This document shows positions 1 to 6,996 of a stretch of 49,267 nt of DNA, one piece after another; position 1 is the first letter of the stretch, and each line of letters starts with the position of its first letter. A model generated the notes under the pieces. The model searched no databases. It saw only the letters and a list, made by a program, of their open reading frames with translations, and had not been told where the DNA came from. Source of the stretch: a virus; IMG/VR virus record IMGVR_UViG_3300033148_004560, positions 1 through 49,267 of that record. One strand, written 5' to 3'. The translations under genes and the position numbers were made by a program.

Positions 1-359
1 ACCATAATGAAGTCGGATATCCCCTTCGAGCGAATAATGATCGCGCGAAGGGCTAAGTGCGTGAATTCACACATTAATTCGTGCGTCGTTATCCCACCTC
101 GGCATCGGCGAGATCCGCGACGGGCGGGTCTGCCCAGCGGCCCGACACTGCCATCTGCTGTCGAAGATGGCCCTCAGGTCGGGTGTGGTTCAGCATCGCG
201 GTGGTCATCCCCAGGACGTGTGCATCCGGCGTGCCAACCGGGCCCACGCGCAATTCAGCGTCCTACTCGGGCGGCGATCAGGGGCAACCACGACATTGGG
301 ATCATGGGTCCAACGCGTTTTCGATGGATCCCGCAACGATTCCGCATGGTTGCGTACCG

Positions 360-373
360 TGACATTCATGTCA
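360..373. promoter_or_regulatory. Perfect 6-bp inverted repeat, operator-like
   Basis: TGACAT and ATGTCA are separated by 2 bp. The dyad is perfect and sits in non-coding DNA. A bound factor is inferred only from the symmetry. Confidence 0.3.
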
Positions 374-738
374 TGATCGCCCGGATGATGTGCATAGCGA
401 TTGCGGGCGCTAGGATGCCCCATTACGCGATCCGTGTGGTTGTCCATTGGGTGGGGTAGCGGGCACCTAGCGGATGCCGTGACGTGGCAACGTGGGCGGG
501 GTGGAGGGACTTCAGGCCCGACATGGGCGGCATGCGGCCACGGTCGCTAGGAGGGGCCTACACGGCGCCCGATCGGGCGAGGCGTACCAATTGACCTATG
601 CGAGGGCAAAGCGCCAGGACGGGGCGGTTGCGTGGCACGGCATGGGCAAGGCGCCCCACGGACGGGATGCGGATGCGGGATGTGGGGTAGGTTCTGGAAT
701 CTCCCTCCCCAGTCACTGCGCTGGGCTCGCCGCCGGGC

Positions 739-778
739 CCCCCTCTCCGAGAACCTAAGAGGTTCTCTCTTAAGGGGG
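739..778. terminator. Two-tier hairpin
   Basis: An inner perfect stem GAGAACC/GGTTCTC (749-755 with 761-767, 5-nt loop) is enclosed by an outer stem CCCCCT/AGGGGG (739-744 with 773-778). There is no T-run after it on either strand, so a classical intrinsic terminator is not certain. An origin-associated or regulatory structure is equally possible. Confidence 0.35.
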
Positions 779-808
779 TCCCGACAGCAAAGCGGGTGCC
801 TTGGCGAT

Positions 809-842
809 ATGAGGATATTCTCATAAGTGTGCGGAATCCTTG
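809..842. promoter_or_regulatory. Dyad plus repeated 23-bp control motif
   Basis: A near-perfect 16-bp dyad (ATGAG and CTCAT arms, 809-824) runs into a 23-bp sequence (820-842). That sequence recurs at 6404-6426 with 21 of 23 bases identical. Both copies lie in non-coding DNA upstream of rightward genes and both have ATATT shortly before them. A shared promoter element or binding site is inferred. Confidence 0.45.
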
Positions 843-963
843 ATGATATACGCGTTCAGGCTTAGCGAAAAACGCCCTCTAGGCCCGAACACCACTCCAG
901 CCCACTCCTACGTCCACACATACACCCCGCTGGGCCCGGACGTACCGGTAGTGCGTGGACATT

Positions 964-1049
964 GGCCTGACGCTGGCCTGCCCTGGCCGGGCGCGGCTCC
1001 CACGGGCGCATGGCCCGGATTATTGGCCTGGCATGGCCCGGACATGGCC
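964..1049. repeat. Helically phased GGCC repeats
   Basis: GGCC occurs at 964, 975, 985, 1012, 1025, 1035 and 1046. The spacings are 11, 10, 27, 13, 10 and 11 bp, giving two triplets one helical turn apart just before the first gene of the early operon. GCATGGCCCGGA occurs twice within it (1009 and 1032). Phased binding sites are possible, but chance in GC-rich DNA is not excluded. Confidence 0.35.
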
Positions 1050-1110
1050 TGACACCCTCGGACTGGACGTGGACCGGACGTCTGGCACGGGCCTTGCTCC
1101 TTATGGCCCC

Positions 1111-1716
1111 ATGACCTACTACACGATCGCCGAGGTCGCGCGGGTTGTGCATGGCACCCAGACCCAAGTACGAGGGTGGATTCGGGACGGGCTCCCCACG
1201 CTATGTCCGTGCGGCACCATACTCGTCCGAGAGGACTCCCTGGATGTGTGGCTACGCCGGCAGCCTCCTCATGCCGCCCGCGCTGCTGGCGCGCATCTGC
1301 GAGGGTGCAATGCCACTCGCCAAGCCAAGGCGGACCGAGCCACTCAGGAGGCCCTCGCCCCAGTGTTGGGGGCTATCGAGGCAGGTAGCACGACGCTCAC
1401 TGCGATACTGGCCGCCACTAGGACGTCCCGACGGGTTGTCCGCCGGGCGCTAGACCAGCTCGTATCGGATGGGTCCCTAACGCTCACAGGAGGCATCTAC
1501 GCGCTGCCCGCGCCCCCTACGTGTGCCGTGGACCGTGCGGGTGCCAGGGTGCCCGTCTTGGCCGCGCTGACCTCGACGCTCACTCCCCGCGACCAGATCC
1601 GTGCCATCACTGGGCTACCTGAGTTGACTTTCAATGGCGCGATGGCGGATCTCGTCCAGGATCGTGTCGCGCGATATGCTGGGGGCTGCTACGCTCTCGC
1701 CGAGGTGGCATCATGA
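1111..1716 (+). CDS. MerR/excisionase-type HTH protein
   Basis: 201 aa. Residues 1-35 form a MerR/excisionase-like winged helix-turn-helix: YYTIAEVARVV, then an RGWIRDGLPT recognition segment. This suggests DNA binding. The rest is Ala/Arg rich and could hold a second winged-helix region (about 75-125). It is a paralogue of the protein at 6994-7602, which has the same N-terminal architecture. The frame is open from an ATG at 955, but the HTH begins at 1111, which is chosen as the start. No Shine-Dalgarno is visible; a GGGCC/GGCCC hairpin (1089-1109) ends one base before the ATG. First gene of a chain of 4-nt-overlapping genes. Likely an early regulator; the target is unknown. Confidence 0.75.
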   Translation: MTYYTIAEVARVVHGTQTQVRGWIRDGLPTLCPCGTILVREDSLDVWLRRQPPHAARAAGAHLRGCNATRQAKADRATQEALAPVLGAIEAGSTTLTAILAATRTSRRVVRRALDQLVSDGSLTLTGGIYALPAPPTCAVDRAGARVPVLAALTSTLTPRDQIRAITGLPELTFNGAMADLVQDRVARYAGGCYALAEVAS

Positions 1717-1931
1717 GCCCCCTCGCAGTGGAGCGGTGTCGCTGGATGGCCGCGAGCTATCTGCGCCAGGCCTACGCAGACCCAGTGGACGCCTCATACT
1801 GCCGCATAGTGGCCTCCACGTATGACATGCTGGCTGACGGCATGCTGCCTGGGGACGTCATGGCAGCCACACCACGCGGGTGGCAGCTATACGTGCTAGA
1901 TGTGGTACACTCCGTGCATGGGTGGTCATGA
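1713..1931 (+). CDS. Small hypothetical protein
   Basis: 72 aa, not recognised. It starts with an ATGA overlap on the preceding stop, after GAGGTGG. It is aromatic- and Ala-rich with predicted helical character and no membrane segment. It belongs to the coupled early operon between the HTH protein and the PhoH ATPase. Confidence 0.65.
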   Translation: MSPLAVERCRWMAASYLRQAYADPVDASYCRIVASTYDMLADGMLPGDVMAATPRGWQLYVLDVVHSVHGWS

Positions 1932-2140
1932 CTCCAGGCGAATTATTTGATGCAGTCCTCGCGCAGCACCCTGGCGCCGACTCAGTCACGTGCCGAGTGG
2001 TGGGCGGTGTCGCCAAGGTGAGCGCCCGATATGGGGAGATGTGCATGGGCGCATCCGAGTCACTATATGCCCTGGACCGGACGCGAGTGTCCCCCGCGTT
2101 CCTGGCCGAGTACCTGCTACCCAAGGAGATTGACACATGA
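1928..2140 (+). CDS. Small hypothetical protein
   Basis: 70 aa, not recognised. The ATG at 1928 overlaps the previous stop (ATGA) and is preferred over the upstream ATG at 1880. The N-terminus (MTPGELFDAVLAQ) looks helical. It is translationally coupled to the PhoH gene downstream by another ATGA overlap. Confidence 0.65.
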   Translation: MTPGELFDAVLAQHPGADSVTCRVVGGVAKVSARYGEMCMGASESLYALDRTRVSPAFLAEYLLPKEIDT

Positions 2141-2925
2141 TGATCACAGTAGACCTATCCGACGCTGCTCTCGCCCTGTACTATGCCACTGGCGAGCACA
2201 TCCCCACGCCCGCCCCGGAGCCCCACGCGTGCGTTCAACTGACTGCCCCTGGTGGCAGCGCTCTAGGCAGGTACGACGCCTCCCAGGGGTGTGTGGTGCC
2301 CCTGCGAGTGCCTGAGGACATCCTCGGCATCCGCGCCCGCAATCGCGAGCAGCGGTTCGCCCTCGACTTGCTCCTCGATGACTCGGTGCAGCTCGTGACA
2401 CTCGTGGGCAAGGCAGGCACGGGCAAGACGCTGCTGGCGCTCGCGGCCGCCGTCTCCCGCACGTCCGCCGGGGCCTACGACCATGTGCTCGTGAGTCGCC
2501 CGATCGTGCCGATGGGGCGCGACCTCGGCTACCTGCCTGGCACCGTGGACGAGAAGCTCAACCCGTGGATCCAACCGATCCACGACAATCTCGCGGCGCT
2601 GCGTGGCGACCACTCAGATCAGGTGCAGGTGGAGCCCCTGACGTACATCCGAGGCCGGTCACTGCCACGTCAGTACCTCATCGTGGACGAGGCGCAGAAC
2701 CTCACGCACCATGAGGTGAAGACCATCATCACGCGGGCAGGCGCCGGGACCAAGGTAGTCCTCACTGGTGACCCCGCGCAGATCGACTTGCCGGGTGTGA
2801 CACGCTCGAACAACGGCCTGTCGATTGTGGCGAGGAGGTTCGAGGGCGTGGCGATCGCGGGCCGCGTGGAGCTGTGCAAATCGGAACGCAGCGAGCTCGC
2901 CGAGATCGCGAGCAACGTGCTATGA
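2137..2925 (+). CDS. phoH: PhoH-like P-loop ATPase
   Basis: 262 aa. Contains Walker A GKAGTGKT (residues 91-98), Walker B LIVDEAQN (181-188) and the family motif LTGDPAQID (209-217). This is the typical PhoH core: an ATPase, probably acting on RNA or nucleic acid. The roughly 60-residue N-terminal part is not conserved in an obvious way. PhoH-like proteins are common in phages and their role there is unsettled. Starts by ATGA overlap (two adjacent ATGs, 2137 and 2140) and ends in ATGA overlap with the next gene. Confidence 0.92.
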   Translation: MMITVDLSDAALALYYATGEHIPTPAPEPHACVQLTAPGGSALGRYDASQGCVVPLRVPEDILGIRARNREQRFALDLLLDDSVQLVTLVGKAGTGKTLLALAAAVSRTSAGAYDHVLVSRPIVPMGRDLGYLPGTVDEKLNPWIQPIHDNLAALRGDHSDQVQVEPLTYIRGRSLPRQYLIVDEAQNLTHHEVKTIITRAGAGTKVVLTGDPAQIDLPGVTRSNNGLSIVARRFEGVAIAGRVELCKSERSELAEIASNVL

Positions 2926-3776
2926 GTATGTCCCGGGAGGAGAGGAATGCGCGCCAACGTGAGCGCCGCGACGCTCGCACCCCGGAGCAGATCGAGCGCA
3001 ATCGGGAACGCACTCGTGAGCGCGATCGGGCGCGCCGCGACGCTCGCACCCCGGAGCAGATCGAGCGAGATCGGGAGCGCGATCGTGAGTGCTATCGGGC
3101 GCGCCGCGACGCTCGCACCCCGGAGCAGATCGAGCGAGATCGGGAACGCACCCCGTGGCAGATCGAGCGCATCCGTGATCGCACCCGGGCGCGCCGCGAC
3201 GCGCGCACCCCGGAGCAGATCGAGCGCGATCGTGAGTGCTATCGGGCGCGCCACGACGCGCGCACCCCGGAGCAGGTTGAGCGCGATCGGGAACGTGGTC
3301 GGGCACGCTACGACGCGCGCACCCCAGAGCAGATTGAGCGAGATCGGGAACGCACTCGTGAGTGCTATCGGGCGCGCCGCGACGCGCGCACCCCGGAGCA
3401 GATCGAGCGCGATCGCGCGCGCCGAAGGTGGTACCGCGCCGCACTCACCCCAGAGCAGATCGAGCGCGATCGTGAGAGCACTCGTGAGCGCCGCGACGCT
3501 CGCACCCCGGAGCAGATCGAGCGCGATCGGGAATGTGGTCGGGAGCGTTACGCTGGGCTGACCTCGCAGCAGGCCGAGTGCGCGCGTGAATACAATCGGG
3601 ACCGCGCCCGTGAGCGCCGCGACGCGCGCACCCCGGAGCAGGTTGAGTATGACCGTGAGCGCGCCCGTGAGCGTCGCGACGCGCGCACCCCGGAGCAGGT
3701 TGGGTATGACCGTGAGCGCGACCATGAACGTTACCTAGCCAAGAAAGAGGAGAAAACCAATGCTGAAGACCGATAG
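2922..3776 (+). CDS. Arg/Glu-rich repeat protein (DARTPEQ repeats)
   Basis: 284 aa. Twelve repeat units are built on DARTPEQIERDRE, ten with an exact DARTPEQ core and two diverged (AALTPEQ, AGLTSQQ). Units are 19-30 aa apart and separated by Arg-rich linkers. Charge is extreme and alternating, consistent with one long helix or a flexible nucleic-acid-binding rod. The DNA is equally repetitive, leaving long open frames in other frames and on the other strand. The ATG at 2922 overlaps the phoH stop (ATGA). No enzymatic motif is visible. Similar TPEQ repeats occur in uncharacterised phage proteins, but no function can be assigned. Confidence 0.8.
   Translation: MSMSREERNARQRERRDARTPEQIERNRERTRERDRARRDARTPEQIERDRERDRECYRARRDARTPEQIERDRERTPWQIERIRDRTRARRDARTPEQIERDRECYRARHDARTPEQVERDRERGRARYDARTPEQIERDRERTRECYRARRDARTPEQIERDRARRRWYRAALTPEQIERDRESTRERRDARTPEQIERDRECGRERYAGLTSQQAECAREYNRDRARERRDARTPEQVEYDRERARERRDARTPEQVGYDRERDHERYLAKKEEKTNAEDR
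2969..3700 (+). repeat. Tandem coding repeats, about 57-100 bp
   Basis: The DNA behind the DARTPEQ units repeats a core close to GACGCTCGCACCCCGGAGCA. Copies have different neighbouring spacer lengths. They are coding repeats, not a CRISPR array: spacers are repetitive and in frame. Confidence 0.8.
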
Positions 3777-4335
3777 AGAATTCCGAGATTTCGCACCACC
3801 ACTGTCCGCCGACGAGCGTGCCGCGCTCGAGTCCGCGATCGCTCGCGATGGGGGCGCACACGACCCGATCATCACATGGCGAGGGTACGTGGTCGATGGC
3901 CACAATCGTTACGAGATCTGCCAGCGCCTCGGTTTGGGGTACGCCACGCGAGAGCTCGGTAGGCCCTCGCGTGACGCGGTGCTGACATGGATCTACGAAC
4001 ATCAGATCGCCCGACGCAACCTGTCCCGTGACCAGCAGATCGCATGGGCGGCACTGCGCGACGTGCCCTACGCTCACCCCTCGCTGATGACGTGGGGGTA
4101 CGCCACCCAGATGGCGACCACGGACGCTGGACGTGAGCTGCTCTCGAAGGTGCTGCGCGGTGTGACTTCGGTGGCGATCGCCTGGAACGATTACTCTCGC
4201 GCGACATGCACGACGACTCGTGCGCGCACCCGTCGGTCCCCAGTGAAGATCGCACTGGACGCTGCCATGCGTCTCAGCCCGACTGACTATGAGCAGTTCC
4301 GTGCCGAGCTGGCCGAATGGGAGGCGTCGCAGTGA
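3760..4335 (+). CDS. ParB/Srx-fold (ParB-like) protein
   Basis: 191 aa. The N-terminal ParB/sulfiredoxin-like domain is recognised from PIITWRGYVVDGHNR (motif DGHNR at 46-50). A helical stretch follows with the ARRNLSRDQ motif (84-92) typical of phage ParB-N proteins. In phages such proteins act as DNA-binding or nuclease-like factors and often accompany methyltransferases or replication genes. Good RBS (AAGAGGAG) before the ATG, which lies inside the end of the repeat-protein gene (17-nt overlap). No partner parA is present, so true partitioning is unlikely. Confidence 0.85.
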   Translation: MLKTDREFRDFAPPLSADERAALESAIARDGGAHDPIITWRGYVVDGHNRYEICQRLGLGYATRELGRPSRDAVLTWIYEHQIARRNLSRDQQIAWAALRDVPYAHPSLMTWGYATQMATTDAGRELLSKVLRGVTSVAIAWNDYSRATCTTTRARTRRSPVKIALDAAMRLSPTDYEQFRAELAEWEASQ

Positions 4336-4922
4336 CGCCCACACGATGGCTCCCGGGCGCCCCTACGCGCCGACCAGAGCTGCATGAGGCCACCCTCACG
4401 ATGAGGTCGCCATCGGTGTGCATCCAGGTGCATGTGGTCTACGAGTCTGATCACGAGCTGGACTGCGAGCCGATCGTGGAGTCCGCACTTGGCGGCCGCT
4501 CCATGGTCCTTGGCCCGGACGGGAGCGTGTCCGCGCACGCGCTGCAAGACCTCAGCGTGAGGGCGCGTACTGCGCTAGTGCGGTACGTGCACGTGCTCGC
4601 GGCTGAGGTGGTGGAGGTGAGCAAGACGCCAAGGACACGCTGGATGCCCGGCGCCCCTACGCGCCGCCCAGAGCTGCATGAGGCCACCCTCACGATGTCG
4701 GCGCCACTGCTGCGCCTACAGGTGCGGGTGGTATATGAGTCCGATCGTGAGCTGGATTGCGAGCCAATCGTCGTATTCGCGATCGGTGGTCGCCATGTGC
4801 CCTTAGCCTTGGACGGGAGGGTGACCGTGCACGCGCTGCAGGACCTCGGTGCGAGGGTGCGTGCCGTAGCATCGCGGTTCGTTCACGTGCTCGTGGCGGA
4901 TGTGGTGGAGGTGGCGAAGTGA
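4332..4922 (+). CDS. Hypothetical protein with internal tandem duplication
   Basis: 196 aa, GTG start (GTGA overlap, GGGAGG upstream). Two copies of a roughly 98-aa domain lie head to tail. Each begins with R-W-(L/M)-PGAPTRRPELHEATLTM, contains VVYESD.ELDCEPIV, and ends with VHVL.A(E/D)VVEV.K. The halves differ mostly in the middle. The beta-rich pattern has no recognised family. Function unknown. The arrangement suggests recent fusion of a duplicated gene into an intramolecular dimer. Confidence 0.8.
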   Translation: MTPTRWLPGAPTRRPELHEATLTMRSPSVCIQVHVVYESDHELDCEPIVESALGGRSMVLGPDGSVSAHALQDLSVRARTALVRYVHVLAAEVVEVSKTPRTRWMPGAPTRRPELHEATLTMSAPLLRLQVRVVYESDRELDCEPIVVFAIGGRHVPLALDGRVTVHALQDLGARVRAVASRFVHVLVADVVEVAK

Positions 4923-5317
4923 CCATGCAGCTCAGCATCGAATGGGCAGGGCATCGCGCCATGTGTATCGGGGGTGGCTCGTGGGTGCACGTTACGGCGG
5001 TCCCAGGTGAACCCGAGGCCGTCGATATGGCGCTAGCGCGTCTGTGCTCAGCTGGGATGGTGCAGCGCCAGGGTGATGAGTACCAGGTCACAACTGCGGG
5101 GCGCCAGGCGCGTGTCTGTGACGTCGCGGATGCGCTGCGCCCGCACACTGAGGTGGGGCGGTTACGCGCGAGGCTGAGGAGTCGTGGGCTAACCCGGGCC
5201 CACCTTGCCCAACAGGTAGTGGAGGCCAAAGACCGCGAGCGTGCATCCCGTAGGGCGGTCACTACGGCTATGAGCGCCCTAGAGGAATTTGACGCGCATA
5301 CGGTGCGGACGTCATGA
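4919..5317 (+). CDS. Putative winged-helix protein
   Basis: 132 aa from a GTG at 4919 (GGAGG 7 nt upstream, GTGA overlap); an ATG at 4925 is the alternative. Residues about 40-65 (ALARLCSAGMVQRQGDEYQVTTAG) resemble the recognition helix and wing of a winged-helix domain. The C-terminal half is helical and charged. The domain call is moderate; the function is unknown. Confidence 0.7.
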   Translation: MTMQLSIEWAGHRAMCIGGGSWVHVTAVPGEPEAVDMALARLCSAGMVQRQGDEYQVTTAGRQARVCDVADALRPHTEVGRLRARLRSRGLTRAHLAQQVVEAKDRERASRRAVTTAMSALEEFDAHTVRTS

Positions 5318-6267
5318 CTCCCACACCGCGTATCCCCTGGCGGGAGGAGGCCGCCATCGTCCAGCGCGCCCGCGATGGCGATCGGGGGGCCCAAGCCAGG
5401 CTGCTGACATCTGTGCTCCGACTCGTGAGGCGTGACGCCCGCCATTGGGCTGGCGATCTAGACGATCTCGTGCAGGAGGGTCTGATGGGTGTGCTGCATT
5501 CGATCCGGCGGTACGACCCCGCTCGTGGACGCTGGATCACGTACGCTGGGGTATGGTGGCGCGAATGGATCCGCCGAGCTAGCCACCGAGCGCTAGCCCA
5601 GGGGCGCAGCGGTGTACACGGCATCGTGCGGGCGAGGCGCTACGAGCTGCGTCAGGCGCTGACTGACCTCGAGCTCCACCACGACGGGGATGTATCCGCC
5701 GAGTTGGCGGCGAAGACCGGTGTGCGCCTCGACATCGCGGCGGGGTACATCGCCCTGCAGACCCGCGTGCTGTCCACTTCACTTCCCGCCCCGGGGCTAG
5801 ATGACGGTGAGGGGAGCCAGTGGATCGACTCCTTCGCGGGGCACGGCCCTACACCAGAGGATGACGTGTCGGTGGCGGAAGAGGCCCGTGAGCTGCGCGC
5901 GTGCGTCGATGGCCTACCATCCATCCTGGGCGATGTCATACGGTGGAGGTACCTCACATCACCCCCGTTGACCCATGACGCAATAGGCCAGCGCATACAT
6001 CGGACACGACAGCGGTCCTGCCAGTTGGAGAGCCAGGCATTGGCGCTGCTCCGGCTTCGCTGTCAGGCGACGGCGGGCACCATGGGCGGGCGGATCCTGA
6101 CCTTCTGCGCGGCCACATCATCGGGGACGGTCTCGGTCGGCTTGGACGTGTTCGACTTCACGTCGACGTGCTTCCACGCGCGCCAGCGGCCTCGGTTCCC
6201 TGCTCCGGGGGAGAAGGTCATGGTCACCCTACGGGCTGGCGCGGTCTTGGTGATCCACGCCGACTGA
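5314..6267 (+). CDS. Sigma-70-family-like factor
   Basis: 317 aa. Region 2 is visible at about 48-90: DLDDLVQEG, RYDPARGRWITYAG, then WWREWIRRA, matching the core-binding and -10 recognition helices. A region-3-like helix is at about 118-150 and a region 4 HTH at about 200-246 (LTHDAIGQRIHRTRQRSCQLE). It probably redirects host RNA polymerase to phage promoters. Residues about 250-317 are an extension beyond region 4 and lie exactly opposite the leftward ORF 6063-6332, so the true C-terminus deserves a check. ATGA overlap with the previous gene. Confidence 0.82.
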   Translation: MTPTPRIPWREEAAIVQRARDGDRGAQARLLTSVLRLVRRDARHWAGDLDDLVQEGLMGVLHSIRRYDPARGRWITYAGVWWREWIRRASHRALAQGRSGVHGIVRARRYELRQALTDLELHHDGDVSAELAAKTGVRLDIAAGYIALQTRVLSTSLPAPGLDDGEGSQWIDSFAGHGPTPEDDVSVAEEARELRACVDGLPSILGDVIRWRYLTSPPLTHDAIGQRIHRTRQRSCQLESQALALLRLRCQATAGTMGGRILTFCAATSSGTVSVGLDVFDFTSTCFHARQRPRFPAPGEKVMVTLRAGAVLVIHAD

Positions 6268-6332
6268 GTGCCGTAGATCGTCACTTTGGCATCCGATCCG
6301 GCGCCCAAAATTGTCACCCAAATCCCCCGCAT
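6063..6332 (-). CDS. Leftward small basic protein opposing the operon
   Basis: 89 aa. Codon use is natural and third positions are GC-rich. The sequence looks folded (VTILGAGSDAKVTIYG, then WRAWKHVDVKS), and it is basic. It overlaps the sigma-like gene tail-to-tail by about 205 bp. The two frames share wobble positions, so composition cannot decide between them. It is the only leftward gene in the left arm and faces away from 6480 across a gap with a perfect dyad. A repressor or antagonist role is conceivable but unproven. Its RBS is weak (GTGGGG). Confidence 0.45.
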   Translation of the reverse strand: MRGIWVTILGAGSDAKVTIYGTQSAWITKTAPARRVTMTFSPGAGNRGRWRAWKHVDVKSNTSKPTETVPDDVAAQKVRIRPPMVPAVA

Positions 6333-6345
6333 AAAACCCCACTTA

Positions 6346-6361
6346 GTGAACTCACGTTCAC
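6346..6361. promoter_or_regulatory. Perfect dyad, operator candidate
   Basis: GTGAAC and GTTCAC flank a 4-bp centre (TCAC). It lies 14 bp upstream of the leftward gene's ATG and in the divergent gap before 6480. The location fits an operator. Confidence 0.4.
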
Positions 6362-6403
6362 GATCCACCGCGCGCAAAACGTCACCACGCAAATATTGCA
6401 TAG

Positions 6404-6426
6404 CTCGTAAGTGTGCGGAATCATTG
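6404..6426. promoter_or_regulatory. Second copy of the 23-bp control motif
   Basis: Identical at 21 of 23 positions to 820-842. It lies in the divergent gap between the leftward ORF 6063-6332 and the rightward gene at 6480. Confidence 0.45.
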
Positions 6427-6468
6427 CGATGTCGATTTATCCAGCGCTTGGCATCCCCATTGCATTGT

Positions 6469-6474
6469 AGTCTT
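6469..6474 (+). promoter_or_regulatory. TANNNT box before an SD-less start
   Basis: TAGTCT ends 6 nt before the ATG at 6480, and no Shine-Dalgarno is present. This suggests a leaderless transcript. TTGGCA lies 14 bp upstream of the box, too close for a standard -35. Confidence 0.3.
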
Positions 6475-6479
6475 GCATC

Positions 6480-6683
6480 ATGACGAACACGAACAACACC
6501 GCCATCCACGCCCTCCGCAACGAAGCCTCCGCCGCAGGTGACGACGCCATGATCAGCACCTGCTCCGTCGCTCTCGACGAGTACAACGATGAGACTGAGT
6601 CCTACCCCTCACCGGGGGAGCGTGCAGAGGCACTGTACGCCATCGCCGACGCCCTCGCAGCCGCACGCGCCTCGGACTGCTAA
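6480..6683 (+). CDS. Small acidic hypothetical protein
   Basis: 67 aa, acidic and helical, starting MTNTNNTAIHALRNE. Not recognised. It is first in a rightward unit after the divergent gap and probably leaderless. The MTNT opening is shared with the protein at 7660. Confidence 0.6.
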   Translation: MTNTNNTAIHALRNEASAAGDDAMISTCSVALDEYNDETESYPSPGERAEALYAIADALAAARASDC

Positions 6684-6697
6684 CATCGCCCATCCCG

Positions 6698-6741
6698 ACC
6701 TCGCCCGGTAGCCCTAGCGGTTCCGGGCCACAGGTCGTATG
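6698..6741 (+). promoter_or_regulatory. RBS-sequestering leader hairpin, copy 1
   Basis: Stem GCCCGG/CCGGGC (6703-6708 with 6723-6728) closes a 14-nt loop, TAGCCCTAGCGGTT. Below it, ACCT (6698-6701) pairs with AGGT (6732-6735), the likely Shine-Dalgarno of the next gene. The ATG starts 10 nt after the upper stem. The same geometry recurs twice downstream. Confidence 0.7.
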
Positions 6742-6939
6742 ACACACGAAGAGAAGCGGCGCATGATCCTCGCCCTCGCCTACAGCGTGGCACTCTCGGA
6801 CCATATCGGTGACGTCGACGACGACGTGCGCGTGGCGGCCAGGCGGGCAGGCGTTGAAATACCTGAAACAGATGAGGGGGGTTTTGATGCGGCCGCTATC
6901 AGTAAGTCAGGGATAGAGTCTTTTTGGGAGGAGTTCTGA
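6739..6939 (+). CDS. Small acidic hypothetical protein
   Basis: 66 aa, not recognised. Helical and acidic, with a VDDDVRVAARRAG stretch. Its translation start is set by the leader hairpin, whose lower stem contains the AGGT ahead of the ATG. Confidence 0.65.
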   Translation: MTHEEKRRMILALAYSVALSDHIGDVDDDVRVAARRAGVEIPETDEGGFDAAAISKSGIESFWEEF

Positions 6940-6952
6940 CGGTCGGCATCCC

Positions 6953-6996
6953 ACCTCGCCACGTAGCCCTAGCGGTTCGTGGCCTGAGGTCGTATG
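6953..6996 (+). promoter_or_regulatory. RBS-sequestering leader hairpin, copy 2
   Basis: Stem GCCACG/CGTGGC (6958-6963 with 6978-6983) surrounds the same 14-nt loop. Relative to copies 1 and 3, two base pairs change on both sides (C-G to A-U and G-C to C-G), so pairing is kept. The lower stem ACCTC/GAGGT (6953-6957 with 6986-6990) buries the Shine-Dalgarno. The ATG is again 10 nt after the upper stem. Confidence 0.75.

Larger units (their letters stand above)
1..1110. other. Non-coding control region, left end
   Basis: About 1.1 kb with no convincing gene. Open frames here have scattered third-position composition, no recognisable domain and no coupling to neighbours. The region holds a 19-bp motif (221-239) shared with the gap at 23.77 kb, a 14-bp dyad (360-373), a two-part hairpin (739-778), a 16-bp dyad (809-824), a 23-bp motif shared with 6404-6426 (820-842), and a cluster of GGCC boxes at about 10-11 bp spacing (964-1049). 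It sits ahead of the rightward early operon. If the ends join, it also lies behind the leftward operon starting at 49150. It may serve as a promoter/operator region or an origin; which of these cannot be told from sequence. Confidence 0.6.

Noticed and set aside
7-459. 150-aa open frame at the extreme left end
   Set aside because: No domain, no RBS, low third-position bias, overlaps conserved non-coding motifs. Other frames in the region are equally open.
2969-3700. CRISPR-like regular repeats
   Set aside because: Intervening DNA is itself repetitive, in frame and coding. No palindromic repeat and no cas genes.
2670-3725. 351-aa leftward open frame opposite the repeat gene
   Set aside because: It is the shadow of the DARTPEQ repeats. 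Periodic DNA leaves several frames open; it also overlaps phoH.
3760-4335. Plasmid-type partition system from the ParB-like gene
   Set aside because: No ParA ATPase and no parS-like cluster. Such ParB-fold proteins are common in lytic phages.
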